Below are positions 35,633-43,658 of a stretch of DNA of 64,000 nucleotides, one piece after another. Within the stretch, counting starts at the first letter, position 1. Every line of letters starts with the position of its first letter. The translations under genes and the position numbers were made by a program. The stretch lies in NCBI RefSeq assembly GCF_030694085.1, contig NZ_JAUXZE010000032.1, positions 86,536 through 150,535 of the forward strand, given 5' to 3'. This DNA is from Tabrizicola sp. (lineage in GTDB: Bacteria; Pseudomonadota; Alphaproteobacteria; Rhodobacterales; Rhodobacteraceae). The notes beneath the pieces are model-generated. The model was given only the letters and a program-made list of their open reading frames with translations, ran no database searches and was not told where the DNA came from.

Positions 35633-35959
35633 ATGCGTGACACCATCGACAGCACCGCCTTCAACTTCGAGCAGGGGCAGCGTGCACGCAAACTTTTTGC
35701 CGCCGTGGTTCTGGCGGCCCTGGACGACGCCATCGCCGACGACAAGAAGTACGGCAACGGCCCGGACCAGATCGCCCGCTGGGCGCGTTCGCGCGACGGC
35801 CGTGAAGTGCTGTCCTGCGCCGGGATCGACCCGAACGAGCGTGTCGTGAAGGGGCTGATGGAGTTCGTCTCGAAGGGCGTGCGCACCTCGGTCGCGCTGA
35901 GCCGCGAAGAATCCGAACGGCGTCACGCACTGGAGCTGGAGCAGGCCGAAGCGGCCTGA
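35633..35959 (+). CDS. DUF6280-type small protein
   Basis: A 108-residue soluble, largely helical protein beginning MRDTIDSTAFNFEQGQRARK. It matches my recollection of a small family found throughout Rhodobacterales; no biochemical role is known. AAGGA precedes the ATG. A strong intrinsic terminator directly follows, and the long structured AT-rich upstream region makes it an independent, probably well-expressed transcription unit. Confidence 0.75.
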   Translation: MRDTIDSTAFNFEQGQRARKLFAAVVLAALDDAIADDKKYGNGPDQIARWARSRDGREVLSCAGIDPNERVVKGLMEFVSKGVRTSVALSREESERRHALELEQAEAA

Positions 35960-35983
35960 TCCTTGTTGCCACAACGACAGACG

Positions 35984-36010
35984 CGCGCCCCGACGGGGCG
36001 CGTTTTCATT
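35984..36010 (+). terminator. Intrinsic terminator of the DUF6280 gene
   Basis: Perfect 8 bp stem CGCGCCCC / GGGGCGCG with loop GAC, followed by TTTTCATTTTT. Classic rho-independent terminator, 25 bp after the stop codon; it also separates the convergent gene ending at 36025. Confidence 0.9.
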
Positions 36011-36024
36011 TTTGCTTCGGGGGT

Positions 36025-37026
36025 TTAGTCCAGGTCCCGCGCCATCAGCGCGCGATTGATCTCGGCCCGGACCAGCTTGCGGACATTGCGCGTGATCCGC
36101 TCGCCCAGGTCGCCCTGCAGCTCTTCGCGGATCATCTGCCGCACGATGTCCTGCAACGCCGCCTCGTCCAGGACGGCAAGCGGCGTCCCGTCGGCGTCAA
36201 TGATCTCGGTCGGCATCCGCTGCGACAGGCTGTCCTGGGTCGTGGCGGGGTCAGGGGTTTGCCCAGGAATGTGCCCGGAGATGAACGGCGCGGCGTCGGT
36301 CACCGTATCTGCGTGACGAGCCAGCTCTGGCTTTGGCGTCTGGAACGGGGTGTCAGCTGGCAGGGATTGCGTCGACGCGAGGGCGGCCTGCAGATCGTCC
36401 GTCGGTAAAGGCTGTTCAGCGGCGCTTGCGTCCAGAGCTAAGTCGGCAAGGGCCGGATCGGTATCCTCTTGCCGCTCGTCCACCATGCTTCCAGCGGCGA
36501 GACCGGCGGCTGGAATTTCAGCCCGGTGCCGAAACGTCGCAAACGGGATCGGCTCAGCCAGTCCGGCTTGGACTTCGGCTTCGGCTTCGACTTCGGCTTC
36601 GGCTTCGATCCCGGGTCCCGCCAAATCATCCGTCGGGGCAACCAGCAGGTCGTCCCCAGCGTCGATCGGAACCAGCACCTCGGCCTCTTCGACGCCAAGC
36701 GCGACCTCGCCCAGCGGAACGGCTTCGGGCGCTTCCCAGATTTCGTCTTCCCAGTCTGCTTCGATCAGCTGGACGGAATCATCGACCGGGGGATCCGCAG
36801 CCGGGGGTGGCGCGGGCTGGATGAGCGCCGGATCCTCGACCTTTTCGTCAAGCACAAGCGGGGCAAGCGGACTGATCTCAGAGACCACACGCAGCGATGG
36901 GGTCAGAAGCAGACGGTCGGCGGCAAGGTCGCGGCTGTGACGCCGCGGTGACAGCTCGTTCGAAACAAGCCGCCTCACCGAGGAGACAACATCCTCGATT
37001 TCCTCCGAGCTTAAAGGTCCCGCCAT
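36025..37026 (-). CDS. Acidic low-complexity protein with PopZ-like architecture
   Basis: A 333-residue protein with three parts: an N-terminal conserved segment (LSSEEIEDVVSSVRRLVSNE), a long acidic Pro/Ala/Glu linker with EAEAEVEAEAEV-type repeats, and a C-terminal helical block (LQDIVRQMIREELQGDLGER, then RNVRKLVRAEINRALMA). This short-helix / disordered-acidic / helical-oligomerisation layout is that of DUF2497/PopZ polar organisers, though sequence identity is not obvious. No signal peptide. It lies 97 bp downstream of tolC on the same strand. Confidence 0.6.
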   Translation of the reverse strand: MAGPLSSEEIEDVVSSVRRLVSNELSPRRHSRDLAADRLLLTPSLRVVSEISPLAPLVLDEKVEDPALIQPAPPPAADPPVDDSVQLIEADWEDEIWEAPEAVPLGEVALGVEEAEVLVPIDAGDDLLVAPTDDLAGPGIEAEAEVEAEAEVQAGLAEPIPFATFRHRAEIPAAGLAAGSMVDERQEDTDPALADLALDASAAEQPLPTDDLQAALASTQSLPADTPFQTPKPELARHADTVTDAAPFISGHIPGQTPDPATTQDSLSQRMPTEIIDADGTPLAVLDEAALQDIVRQMIREELQGDLGERITRNVRKLVRAEINRALMARDLD

Positions 37027-37122
37027 CAGGAGCGTCCGCTTGCTTGCGTTTCCTTGGATGTCAACTTAGCGCGCCAAGCCCAAGCAAGGCAACAGAAAAC
37101 CTGGATTGGCACCGGCGCTGGA

Positions 37123-38496
37123 TCAGTTGCCGATCTTTTCAAGGATGCGATCCAGCTTCTTGCCCTGCGCCGAATGTGCCGGGGCCTTCTCGACCGCGCC
37201 GTAATAGGCTTCGGGATCGTAGGTCGGGATGCCCAGTTGCAGATGCTCGACGGTCAAGAGTCCCATCGTCGCCAGCACCTGATAGACAGCGACATAGCGC
37301 TGTGCCTCGGCCTCAAGCCGGGCGTTGCGGGCATCCAGAAGCTCCTGCTCGGCGTCCAGCACGTCCAGCGTCGTCCGGGTTCCTGCCGCCGCTTCCTCAC
37401 GCACGCCGTCGAAGGCTGCCTGCGCGGCACGGATCTGAAGGTCGGAGGCCTGGATCGAGGCGGCGGCGACGGCCAGGTTCGCCCAGGCCACGCCGACATT
37501 CTGCAGGACACCCACGGCCGTCTGCTGCAGCCCTGCCCGCGCCGAATCCTTGCCCGCCAGCGCGCGGCGCTGCAGGGAGGACAACCGGCCACCAGCGTAT
37601 AGCGTCTGGTTCATCGTCAGGCCCAGCGACTGCGACTGCTTGTCCTCGTCATCGGTGCGCAGCGTCGCGCCAAGGCCGATGGTCGGTGCGCGGCCCGCGA
37701 CGGCCAGATCGACCTGCAGATCGGCCACCGTGACCTGATGCTGCGCCTGGCGGATCGACGGGTGCGTGCCCCGCGCCACCGCCTGCGCTTCTTCCATCGT
37801 GCGCGGCAGGGCCGGAGCCTTGGGCAGCGGTGCCAGGTTGCGAGGATAGGCGCCGGTCGCGGCCTTGTAGGCCTCACGCGCGATCATCAGCTGACCCTCG
37901 GCCGCCGCCAGAGCCGCGCGGGATGCGGCCAGACGCGCCTCGGCGATCGACACGTCAGTGCGGGTGATCTCGCCCACGTCGAAACGGTCCTGTGCCGCGC
38001 GCAGTTCCTGGGTGATGAGCCGCAGGTTGCTTTGCCGCAGCGCCACGACCTCTTGCGCGAGGCGGACATTGACGTAGGACTGCACGGCAAAGAGCAGCAC
38101 GTTCTGTTCCACGTCGATCAGCGCCTGGCGGGTCGCCAGCACGCTTTCCCGGGCAATCTCGATGCCGATCTGGCGGCGTCCAGCGTCCCAGATCGTCATC
38201 TCGGCGCTAAGAGCAAGCGAGGCTGACAGCCCTTCGCTGACCGAAGGCCCAAGAAGCCCCATCACATCGGCCCGCTGCCAGGCCCCCTGCAGGGTGTAGC
38301 CCACCACAGGACGCAGCGCCGAGACCGCCTCGGCCACGCCTTCATCGGCGGCGCGCAGGACCGCGCGGTTCTGGTCCAGAAGGTTGGAGTTCTTGTAGGC
38401 GGCAATCAGTGCATCGGCCAGCGTCTCGGCCCGTGCCCCCTGTGGTGCCCCAAACCCGACCAGAACCACCACCAACGACAGAAGCCATCCACGCAT
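37123..38496 (-). CDS. tolC: TolC-family outer-membrane efflux protein
   Basis: Outer-membrane channel of type I secretion and drug-efflux systems, 457 residues. A signal peptide ends at GARAE (about residue 23). The mature protein shows the internal duplication of TolC with long coiled-coil helices and repeat boundaries such as AYKNSNLLDQNRAVLRAA and ATGAYPRNLAPLP. The preceding gene on the strand is a Pcm-family methyltransferase, a pairing I recognise from other Rhodobacterales. Confidence 0.92.
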   Translation of the reverse strand: MRGWLLSLVVVLVGFGAPQGARAETLADALIAAYKNSNLLDQNRAVLRAADEGVAEAVSALRPVVGYTLQGAWQRADVMGLLGPSVSEGLSASLALSAEMTIWDAGRRQIGIEIARESVLATRQALIDVEQNVLLFAVQSYVNVRLAQEVVALRQSNLRLITQELRAAQDRFDVGEITRTDVSIAEARLAASRAALAAAEGQLMIAREAYKAATGAYPRNLAPLPKAPALPRTMEEAQAVARGTHPSIRQAQHQVTVADLQVDLAVAGRAPTIGLGATLRTDDEDKQSQSLGLTMNQTLYAGGRLSSLQRRALAGKDSARAGLQQTAVGVLQNVGVAWANLAVAAASIQASDLQIRAAQAAFDGVREEAAAGTRTTLDVLDAEQELLDARNARLEAEAQRYVAVYQVLATMGLLTVEHLQLGIPTYDPEAYYGAVEKAPAHSAQGKKLDRILEKIGN

Positions 38497-38595
38497 CTTG
38501 TCCTGCCTTGCATATGCCCTGGACCATTGGCCCAGCGAGCGTTTCCTGTGGTCCGTATGGGCGTCAGGCCCAGGCCGGACAGGGCCGCGAGCGGC

Positions 38596-39249
38596 CTAAA
38601 GCGTAAAGCCGCGCGGCTTCGAAAAGCCTGGAAGGACCGGCGCCGCGGCGTTGAAGATCGAGCGCCAGGTCATCTGTCCCGCGGCCTTGTAGCCGATGCG
38701 GGCGGTCCCCACCGCATTTTCCATGAAGATCGCGCCAATCCGACCGCCGTCCTTGAGCTGCGTCAGGATCGCCGCCGGGATCTCTTCGACGCCACCTTCG
38801 ATGGTGATCACATCATAGGGCGCGCATTTCGCCGAACCCTCGGCCAGCGGGCCCGTGACCGTGACGGCATTGTCTACGCCCTCTTCGGACAGGATGCGCT
38901 GCGCGTCGGCAGCGAGCCCCTCATCCTCTTCCAGGGCGACGACCGTTTCGGCCAGCCGTGCCATGACCGCAGCCGAATAGCCAAGCCCGCAGCCCACATC
39001 CAGCACCAGTTCGGTCGGCTGAATGTCCAGCGCGTCCAGTAGCTTGGCCAGCGTCCGCGCCTCCAGCACCACGCGACCGGGTGCCAGCGTCAGGTTCTCG
39101 CCGACATAGGCCGCTTCACGCTTGTCGTCGGGCACGAAGGTTTCGCGCGGGACCGACAGCATCGCGTCGATGATCGGAAACTTGGTCACGTCCGAGGGGC
39201 GGACCTGCGTATCCACCATCATCACGCGGCGGGTGGCGAATTCGGCCAT
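38596..39249 (-). CDS. Protein-L-isoaspartate O-methyltransferase-family protein
   Basis: SAM-dependent methyltransferase of 217 residues. The SAM-binding motif I is LVLDVGCGLGYSAAV near residue 80, and the PCMT signature region is PRETFVPDDKREAAYVGENL. True PIMT enzymes repair isoaspartyl damage; members beside tolC have not been characterised to my knowledge. The ATG at 39249 gives MAEFATRRVMMVDTQ; 30 further codons upstream are open but unlike the family. Confidence 0.87.
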   Translation of the reverse strand: MAEFATRRVMMVDTQVRPSDVTKFPIIDAMLSVPRETFVPDDKREAAYVGENLTLAPGRVVLEARTLAKLLDALDIQPTELVLDVGCGLGYSAAVMARLAETVVALEEDEGLAADAQRILSEEGVDNAVTVTGPLAEGSAKCAPYDVITIEGGVEEIPAAILTQLKDGGRIGAIFMENAVGTARIGYKAAGQMTWRSIFNAAAPVLPGFSKPRGFTL

Positions 39250-39363
39250 TCTGAACTCATCGGTCTGATTGGTTTCTGGGGTCAGTCTTGCCACAGAAGC
39301 AAGGGTGCCGCAACCGGCCTTTGGTTCGTTTTCATGCATTTGCCTGTGGTCGGACAGCGCAGG

Positions 39364-40329
39364 TCAGGCGTCCTGCGCCCCGCCTGCGCGCCAGCTCAAG
39401 GCGCGTTCGCCAAGCTGTCGGAACTTGTCCGAAACCTGGGTCAGCCGACCGCGCCATTCCGGCAGGGGGTCCTGATCCTGGGTCAGGCGAAGATGAAGCT
39501 GCAGCATGCAGGCCATCGCGAAGGGATCATAGAGCGCGGCCTTTACCGCCCAGCCGAAGACCACCGCCACAAATGGCCCCCCCCACGGGACCCCAGGCAG
39601 GACCGCAGCCAGGAACGTCGCTGGCGACAGTGCGGCAAGCGCCACAAGGCCCGCCAGCGCCCAGCCGACCAGCGACAGCCAGACGGCGTTGACCATCAAT
39701 GGCCTTGCGTTCTGCGTGTAAAGCACCAGACCGTCATGCGCCGCCTCCCATGCGTTTTCCGAGCGGGTTCTGGTCGCATGAGCCAGGACGACGGCGTCGA
39801 TCAGGCCCAGCGTCAACCGCAGCTCGGTGCCTGAGGCCCGGGCTAGCCGGTCCAGGGCCGTGATCGGCAGGACGTCGACAAGCAGGCCATCCACCAGCGC
39901 CGTAGCGGTGCGAATTATCCCACGGACCAGAGTGTCAAGCGCGGACAGGGCCGGAGCGTCACCGAACCGTGTCGCCACAATCGCCCTCGCCAGCGCGACC
40001 TGACCACGCCCGAAGGGCAGCGGCCGACGATCCAGCGCCTCGACCAATGCGGCAAGATGCGGTGCCGTTACCCGGTGCAGAAGCCGCCCGCGCAAGGAAG
40101 GGACCGCAAGCGCCGCCAGCAGCAATCCTGCGGCCCCGCCCCAGATATCCGCCGACACCCCGACCGGTTCCCCCCAGAGACCCGCGAGCGCATGTCCAGC
40201 CACAACCCCGGCAGCCGCTGCCACGACAAGAACAAGCGCCATCACAAGATAGATCGCCGCCCGAAACAGAATGAATGGCCAGGTTCGGATCATCAGACCC
40301 AGAGCCCGGAAAATGCTGAACTCCCACAT
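39364..40329 (-). CDS. Integral membrane protein of unknown function
   Basis: A 321-residue protein with about five or six hydrophobic segments: AAIYLVMALVLVVAAAAGV, AAGLLLAALAVPSL, LIDAVVLAHA, VWLSLVGWALAGLVALAAL and FVAVVFGWAVKAALY. The ATG at 40329 gives MWEFSIFRALGLMIRTWP. I know homologues only as conserved hypothetical membrane proteins of Rhodobacterales. No transport or enzyme motif is visible. It is divergent from the small ORF at 40477. Confidence 0.72.
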   Translation of the reverse strand: MWEFSIFRALGLMIRTWPFILFRAAIYLVMALVLVVAAAAGVVAGHALAGLWGEPVGVSADIWGGAAGLLLAALAVPSLRGRLLHRVTAPHLAALVEALDRRPLPFGRGQVALARAIVATRFGDAPALSALDTLVRGIIRTATALVDGLLVDVLPITALDRLARASGTELRLTLGLIDAVVLAHATRTRSENAWEAAHDGLVLYTQNARPLMVNAVWLSLVGWALAGLVALAALSPATFLAAVLPGVPWGGPFVAVVFGWAVKAALYDPFAMACMLQLHLRLTQDQDPLPEWRGRLTQVSDKFRQLGERALSWRAGGAQDA

Positions 40330-40476
40330 GGCTCCCACCTTGCAAGCCGTTTCAGGGTGCCCCCGGCAGGTCAGCAAGACAAGCCACCAAGACAGAAACA
40401 ATCTGCTTTCGTTCTGTCACTTAGCAAAGTCTTCAGGAATCGAGTCGATGCTGGCCAAACAGAACAAAGGAGGACC

Positions 40477-40662
40477 ATGATGGCCGCTTCCCGCCTCACA
40501 CTCGCCGACGAACTCTCCGATATCCGGGCCGAGATTGCCCGCCTGCAGCAGCGCGAAAGCCGTCTGCAGGCCCTGGCCGATGACCTGCCGGTGATCCCGG
40601 TCTTCCGTCGCGGCTGGCCGATGATCCGCAAGCAGCCGACCGGCACCACCGTCTCGGCCTGA
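40477..40662 (+). CDS. Small coiled-coil protein (61 aa), function unknown
   Basis: ATG at 40477 (or the adjacent ATG at 40480) follows an excellent AAAGGAGGA ribosome binding site. The product has a helical heptad-like stretch (LADELSDIRAEIARLQQRES) and a basic C-terminus (RRGWPMIRKQPTG). Size and context, between convergent and divergent neighbours, suggest a genuine small gene. No family recognised. Confidence 0.6.
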   Translation: MMAASRLTLADELSDIRAEIARLQQRESRLQALADDLPVIPVFRRGWPMIRKQPTGTTVSA

Positions 40663-40690
40663 GGGGCGCCAGACCGCGATCAGACCCCGA

Positions 40691-42043
40691 TCAACCCTCG
40701 ATCAGTCCACGGACGCGGGCCACGCCGTCAGCCACCAGGCCCGCGTCCCCTCTCGCCTCGACGTTCAGCCGCAGAAGCGGCTCGGTGTTCGAGGCGCGCA
40801 GGTTCAGCCGCCAATCCCCGAACTCAAGGCTTAGCCCGTCCGTCCGGTCCGCGGACCGCGCCAGCGGCGCAAGTTCCGCCTCGACGCGTCCGACAACCGC
40901 AGGAAGGTCCGTGACACGGAAGTTGATTTCTCCAGACGAAGGAAAGTCTCGCCGCAAGGCACCGACCATCTCGGTCAGGCTGCGCCCCGACTGACTGACA
41001 AGGCGGGCCACCATCAGCCAGGGGATCATCCCCGAATCGCAGGCCATGAAGCCGCGGAAGTAGTGGTGTGCGCTCATCTCGCCGCCGTAGACCGCGCCCT
41101 CGCGGCGCATCGCGGCTTTCAGGAACACATGCCCGGTGGGCGCAAGGACCGACCGGCCGCCCCCCTTTCGCACGGCATCCTGCACGGCCCAGATCACACG
41201 CGGGTCGTGGATGATCGTGGCGCCCGGTTCGTCGACCAGATGCGCCGCCGCCAGCAGCGCCACGACATGTTCGCCATCGACAAAGCCGCCTTCACCGTCG
41301 AACAGGAAGCAGCGATCGAAATCGCCGTCGAAGGCCACCCCGAAATCCGCGCCTGCCGCCCTGACCGCCTCGGCCGTCACCGGGCGATTTTCCGGCAGGA
41401 GGGGATTGGGGATACCATTCGGAAAGCTGCCGTCCGGGTCATGGTGTATGCGGACAAGGTCCAGCCGCGCGCCTTTGGCCGCAAGCCCCTCGGTCAGCGC
41501 ATCCAGCGTCGGGCCCGCAGCGCCGTTTCCAGCATTGACTACCAGCCGCAGGGGGCCGATCCCCTGCCCCACCAGTCCCGCGACGTGGTCCACATAGTCC
41601 GCGCGCACGCCCGAGCGATCCTCCCGCGATCCGCCGGGGGCGGCCGCAAACGCCTCGCCGCTTTCGGTCAGTGCCCTGATCCGGGCGAAGTCGGCGTCCG
41701 GCAGTGGCACCGCGCCACGACCCACCAGCTTCATCCCGTTGTATTCGCGGGGATTGTGCGAGGCGGTCACGCAGATCCCGCCCCCTGCCCCCAGATGCGC
41801 GGTGGCGAAATACATCTCCTCGGTCCCGGCCAGCCCGAGATCAAGGACCCGCACGCCCTGCGCAACCAGCCCCGCCGCGACTGCATCGGCCAGCGCAGGC
41901 GAACTTTCCCGGCAGTCGCGTGCCAGCACGACGGCATCATCCCCGGTCACGGCGGCAAAGGCCCGGGCGATCCGGTGGGCGATGGTTTCGGTCAGGTCCG
42001 TCCCGAGACGGCCACGGATGTCATAGCTCTTGAAGGCGCTCAT
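40691..42043 (-). CDS. Phosphomannomutase/phosphoglucomutase (AlgC/ManB type)
   Basis: Alpha-D-phosphohexomutase of 450 residues, interconverting mannose- or glucose-1- and -6-phosphates for surface sugar synthesis. The catalytic serine loop is VTASHNPREYNGMK, the metal loop DGDFDRCF, the sugar-binding loop GEMSAHHYFR and the phosphate-binding loop RASNTEPLLRLN, all intact. It starts 12 bp after soeC on the same strand, so it may be transcribed with the sulfonate operon although the function is unrelated. Confidence 0.93.
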   Translation of the reverse strand: MSAFKSYDIRGRLGTDLTETIAHRIARAFAAVTGDDAVVLARDCRESSPALADAVAAGLVAQGVRVLDLGLAGTEEMYFATAHLGAGGGICVTASHNPREYNGMKLVGRGAVPLPDADFARIRALTESGEAFAAAPGGSREDRSGVRADYVDHVAGLVGQGIGPLRLVVNAGNGAAGPTLDALTEGLAAKGARLDLVRIHHDPDGSFPNGIPNPLLPENRPVTAEAVRAAGADFGVAFDGDFDRCFLFDGEGGFVDGEHVVALLAAAHLVDEPGATIIHDPRVIWAVQDAVRKGGGRSVLAPTGHVFLKAAMRREGAVYGGEMSAHHYFRGFMACDSGMIPWLMVARLVSQSGRSLTEMVGALRRDFPSSGEINFRVTDLPAVVGRVEAELAPLARSADRTDGLSLEFGDWRLNLRASNTEPLLRLNVEARGDAGLVADGVARVRGLIEG

Positions 42044-42055
42044 GCCGGCAAAGGA

Positions 42056-42928
42056 TCATCCTCGCGCGCCGTAGTAAAGCCCCACGACATGCTCGGCCTC
42101 GGCGAAGAACAACCAGCGGGCGGCAAGTGCGCCGGCGAGGTGCAAAGTGGTGGCAAGCGCGATCCCCCAGACACCCAAGGGCAGCAGCAGGATCACCGCC
42201 GGAAGCACCGAGGCCAGAACGAGCGCCAGCTTGCGCAGCTTCGCGGCATGCTTTCGGCCTACCACGAAGATCATCCCGCGCTTGAGGTAGTTCCCCGCCG
42301 TATGCGCGGGGTCCAAGACCGAGGGCACGCCCAGCCGGTCCAGGCCCGTGGCGGTCCCCATCGTCTGCCCGGCGCGCGCAAAGGCGCCATCCCCCACCTG
42401 CCAGACCGCCCAGAGCACGACCGCCACCGCCAGAAGCAAGACCGGCGCAATCCGCATCCCGGACAGCATCGCCCCCCCCGCCAGCGCAAAGGTCAGGAAC
42501 ATCACCGGCGTCAGCCAGTGGTGCCAGCGCGGGACGGCCTTGATCTGGGTATAGATCATCGCCGTGGTCAGGACCGTGACCAGCGCCAGAACGCCGCCGA
42601 TCTGTCCGATCAGGCGCGGCTGGCCAAGGCCGAAGATGTCCGACAGCGCCATCGGGGCCAGGATCAAAAGGGTGACGACCGAGGCCCAGGCCTCGCGGCT
42701 CAGCCAGCTTGTCCGCCACTGGGTGAAGGCCTTCAGCGCGTTCTTCGGATTGCCGAGATGGAACGCCGAGGCCATCAGCCCCGCCACCGCCAGCCCGTAG
42801 CCCAGCGCCCAGAGGAAGAACGCAGCCCAGCCTGACGGCTGCAGCGCCCCCCAGCCAAGCAGCGCGAGGAAGCCGAAACCCAGGCCAGACAGTGTGGAAA
42901 ACAGGATGACCGATGGGGCAGGATGCAT
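42056..42928 (-). CDS. soeC: DMSO-reductase-type membrane anchor, probable sulfite dehydrogenase subunit SoeC
   Basis: Membrane anchor of the DmsC family, 290 residues with about eight hydrophobic segments (for example SVILFSTLSGLGFGFLALLG at the N-terminus). In such complexes it exchanges electrons between quinone and the iron-sulfur subunit. ATG at 42928 is one base past the end of soeB. Together with the A and B subunits and the xsc operon context, the best reading is SoeC, passing electrons from sulfite to the quinone pool. A DMSO or polysulfide reductase anchor is the alternative. Confidence 0.7.
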   Translation of the reverse strand: MHPAPSVILFSTLSGLGFGFLALLGWGALQPSGWAAFFLWALGYGLAVAGLMASAFHLGNPKNALKAFTQWRTSWLSREAWASVVTLLILAPMALSDIFGLGQPRLIGQIGGVLALVTVLTTAMIYTQIKAVPRWHHWLTPVMFLTFALAGGAMLSGMRIAPVLLLAVAVVLWAVWQVGDGAFARAGQTMGTATGLDRLGVPSVLDPAHTAGNYLKRGMIFVVGRKHAAKLRKLALVLASVLPAVILLLPLGVWGIALATTLHLAGALAARWLFFAEAEHVVGLYYGARG

Positions 42929-42929
42929 C

Positions 42930-43658
42930 TCAGATCTTCCCCAGCATCCGGTCGAGCCAGCCGGCAACTCCGGTGGCCTGTACGTCCAGCAAAGGCGTCA
43001 GAGGGTTGGCCGTACCCGGCCCCTTGGCCCGCGGCGGCAGATACTTGTTCACCGGCTTCGTCCCCATGTCCGGCATCAGGTCATAGCCGCCCCGGTCAGC
43101 CACCAGCCTTGACACCGTACTTCCAGGGTCCGCGAGATCGCCGAAGTGGCGGGCATTGGTCGGGCAGGTGCGGACGCAGGCGGGCTCGCGGTCTTCTTCC
43201 GGCAAGGTCTCATTGTAGATCCGGTCGACGCAGAGCGTGCATTTCTTCATCACCCCCTGATCCGCATCCATCTCGCGCGCGCCGTAAGGGCAGGCCCAAG
43301 CGCAAAGGCCGCAGCCGATGCAGGCGTCCTCGTTGACCAGCACGATCCCGTCTTCGGCCCGCTTGTAGCTGGCCCCAGTGGGGCAGACGGTGACGCAGGG
43401 CGCATTATCGCAGTGGAGACACGAGCGCGGGAAGGTCACGACCTGCGCGGGGCCATCGGGGACGGCGACCTGATAGGCATGGACCCGGTTCAGGAATGTC
43501 CCCGACGGATCGGCGCCATAGGGATCCTGGTCGCTGAGGCCGATCCCGGCGTCATTCCAGCCCTTGCAGGCGGTAACGCAGGCCTGACAGCCGACGCAGG
43601 TGTCGAGGTCGATCACCAACCCGAGTTTCTTTTCTGTGCTGCGCGGCAAGGCTGTCAT
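42930..43658 (-). CDS. soeB: 4Fe-4S ferredoxin subunit, probable SoeB
   Basis: Iron-sulfur electron-transfer subunit of 242 residues with four cysteine clusters: CVGCQACVTACKG, SCLHCDNAPCVTVCP, CIGCGLCAWACPYG and CTLCVDRI with a later CVRTCP. It relays electrons between the molybdenum subunit and the membrane anchor. No Tat or Sec signal, consistent with a cytoplasmic complex. The ATG overlaps the TGA of soeA (TGATG); a GTG one codon upstream is possible. Confidence 0.75.
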   Translation of the reverse strand: MTALPRSTEKKLGLVIDLDTCVGCQACVTACKGWNDAGIGLSDQDPYGADPSGTFLNRVHAYQVAVPDGPAQVVTFPRSCLHCDNAPCVTVCPTGASYKRAEDGIVLVNEDACIGCGLCAWACPYGAREMDADQGVMKKCTLCVDRIYNETLPEEDREPACVRTCPTNARHFGDLADPGSTVSRLVADRGGYDLMPDMGTKPVNKYLPPRAKGPGTANPLTPLLDVQATGVAGWLDRMLGKI

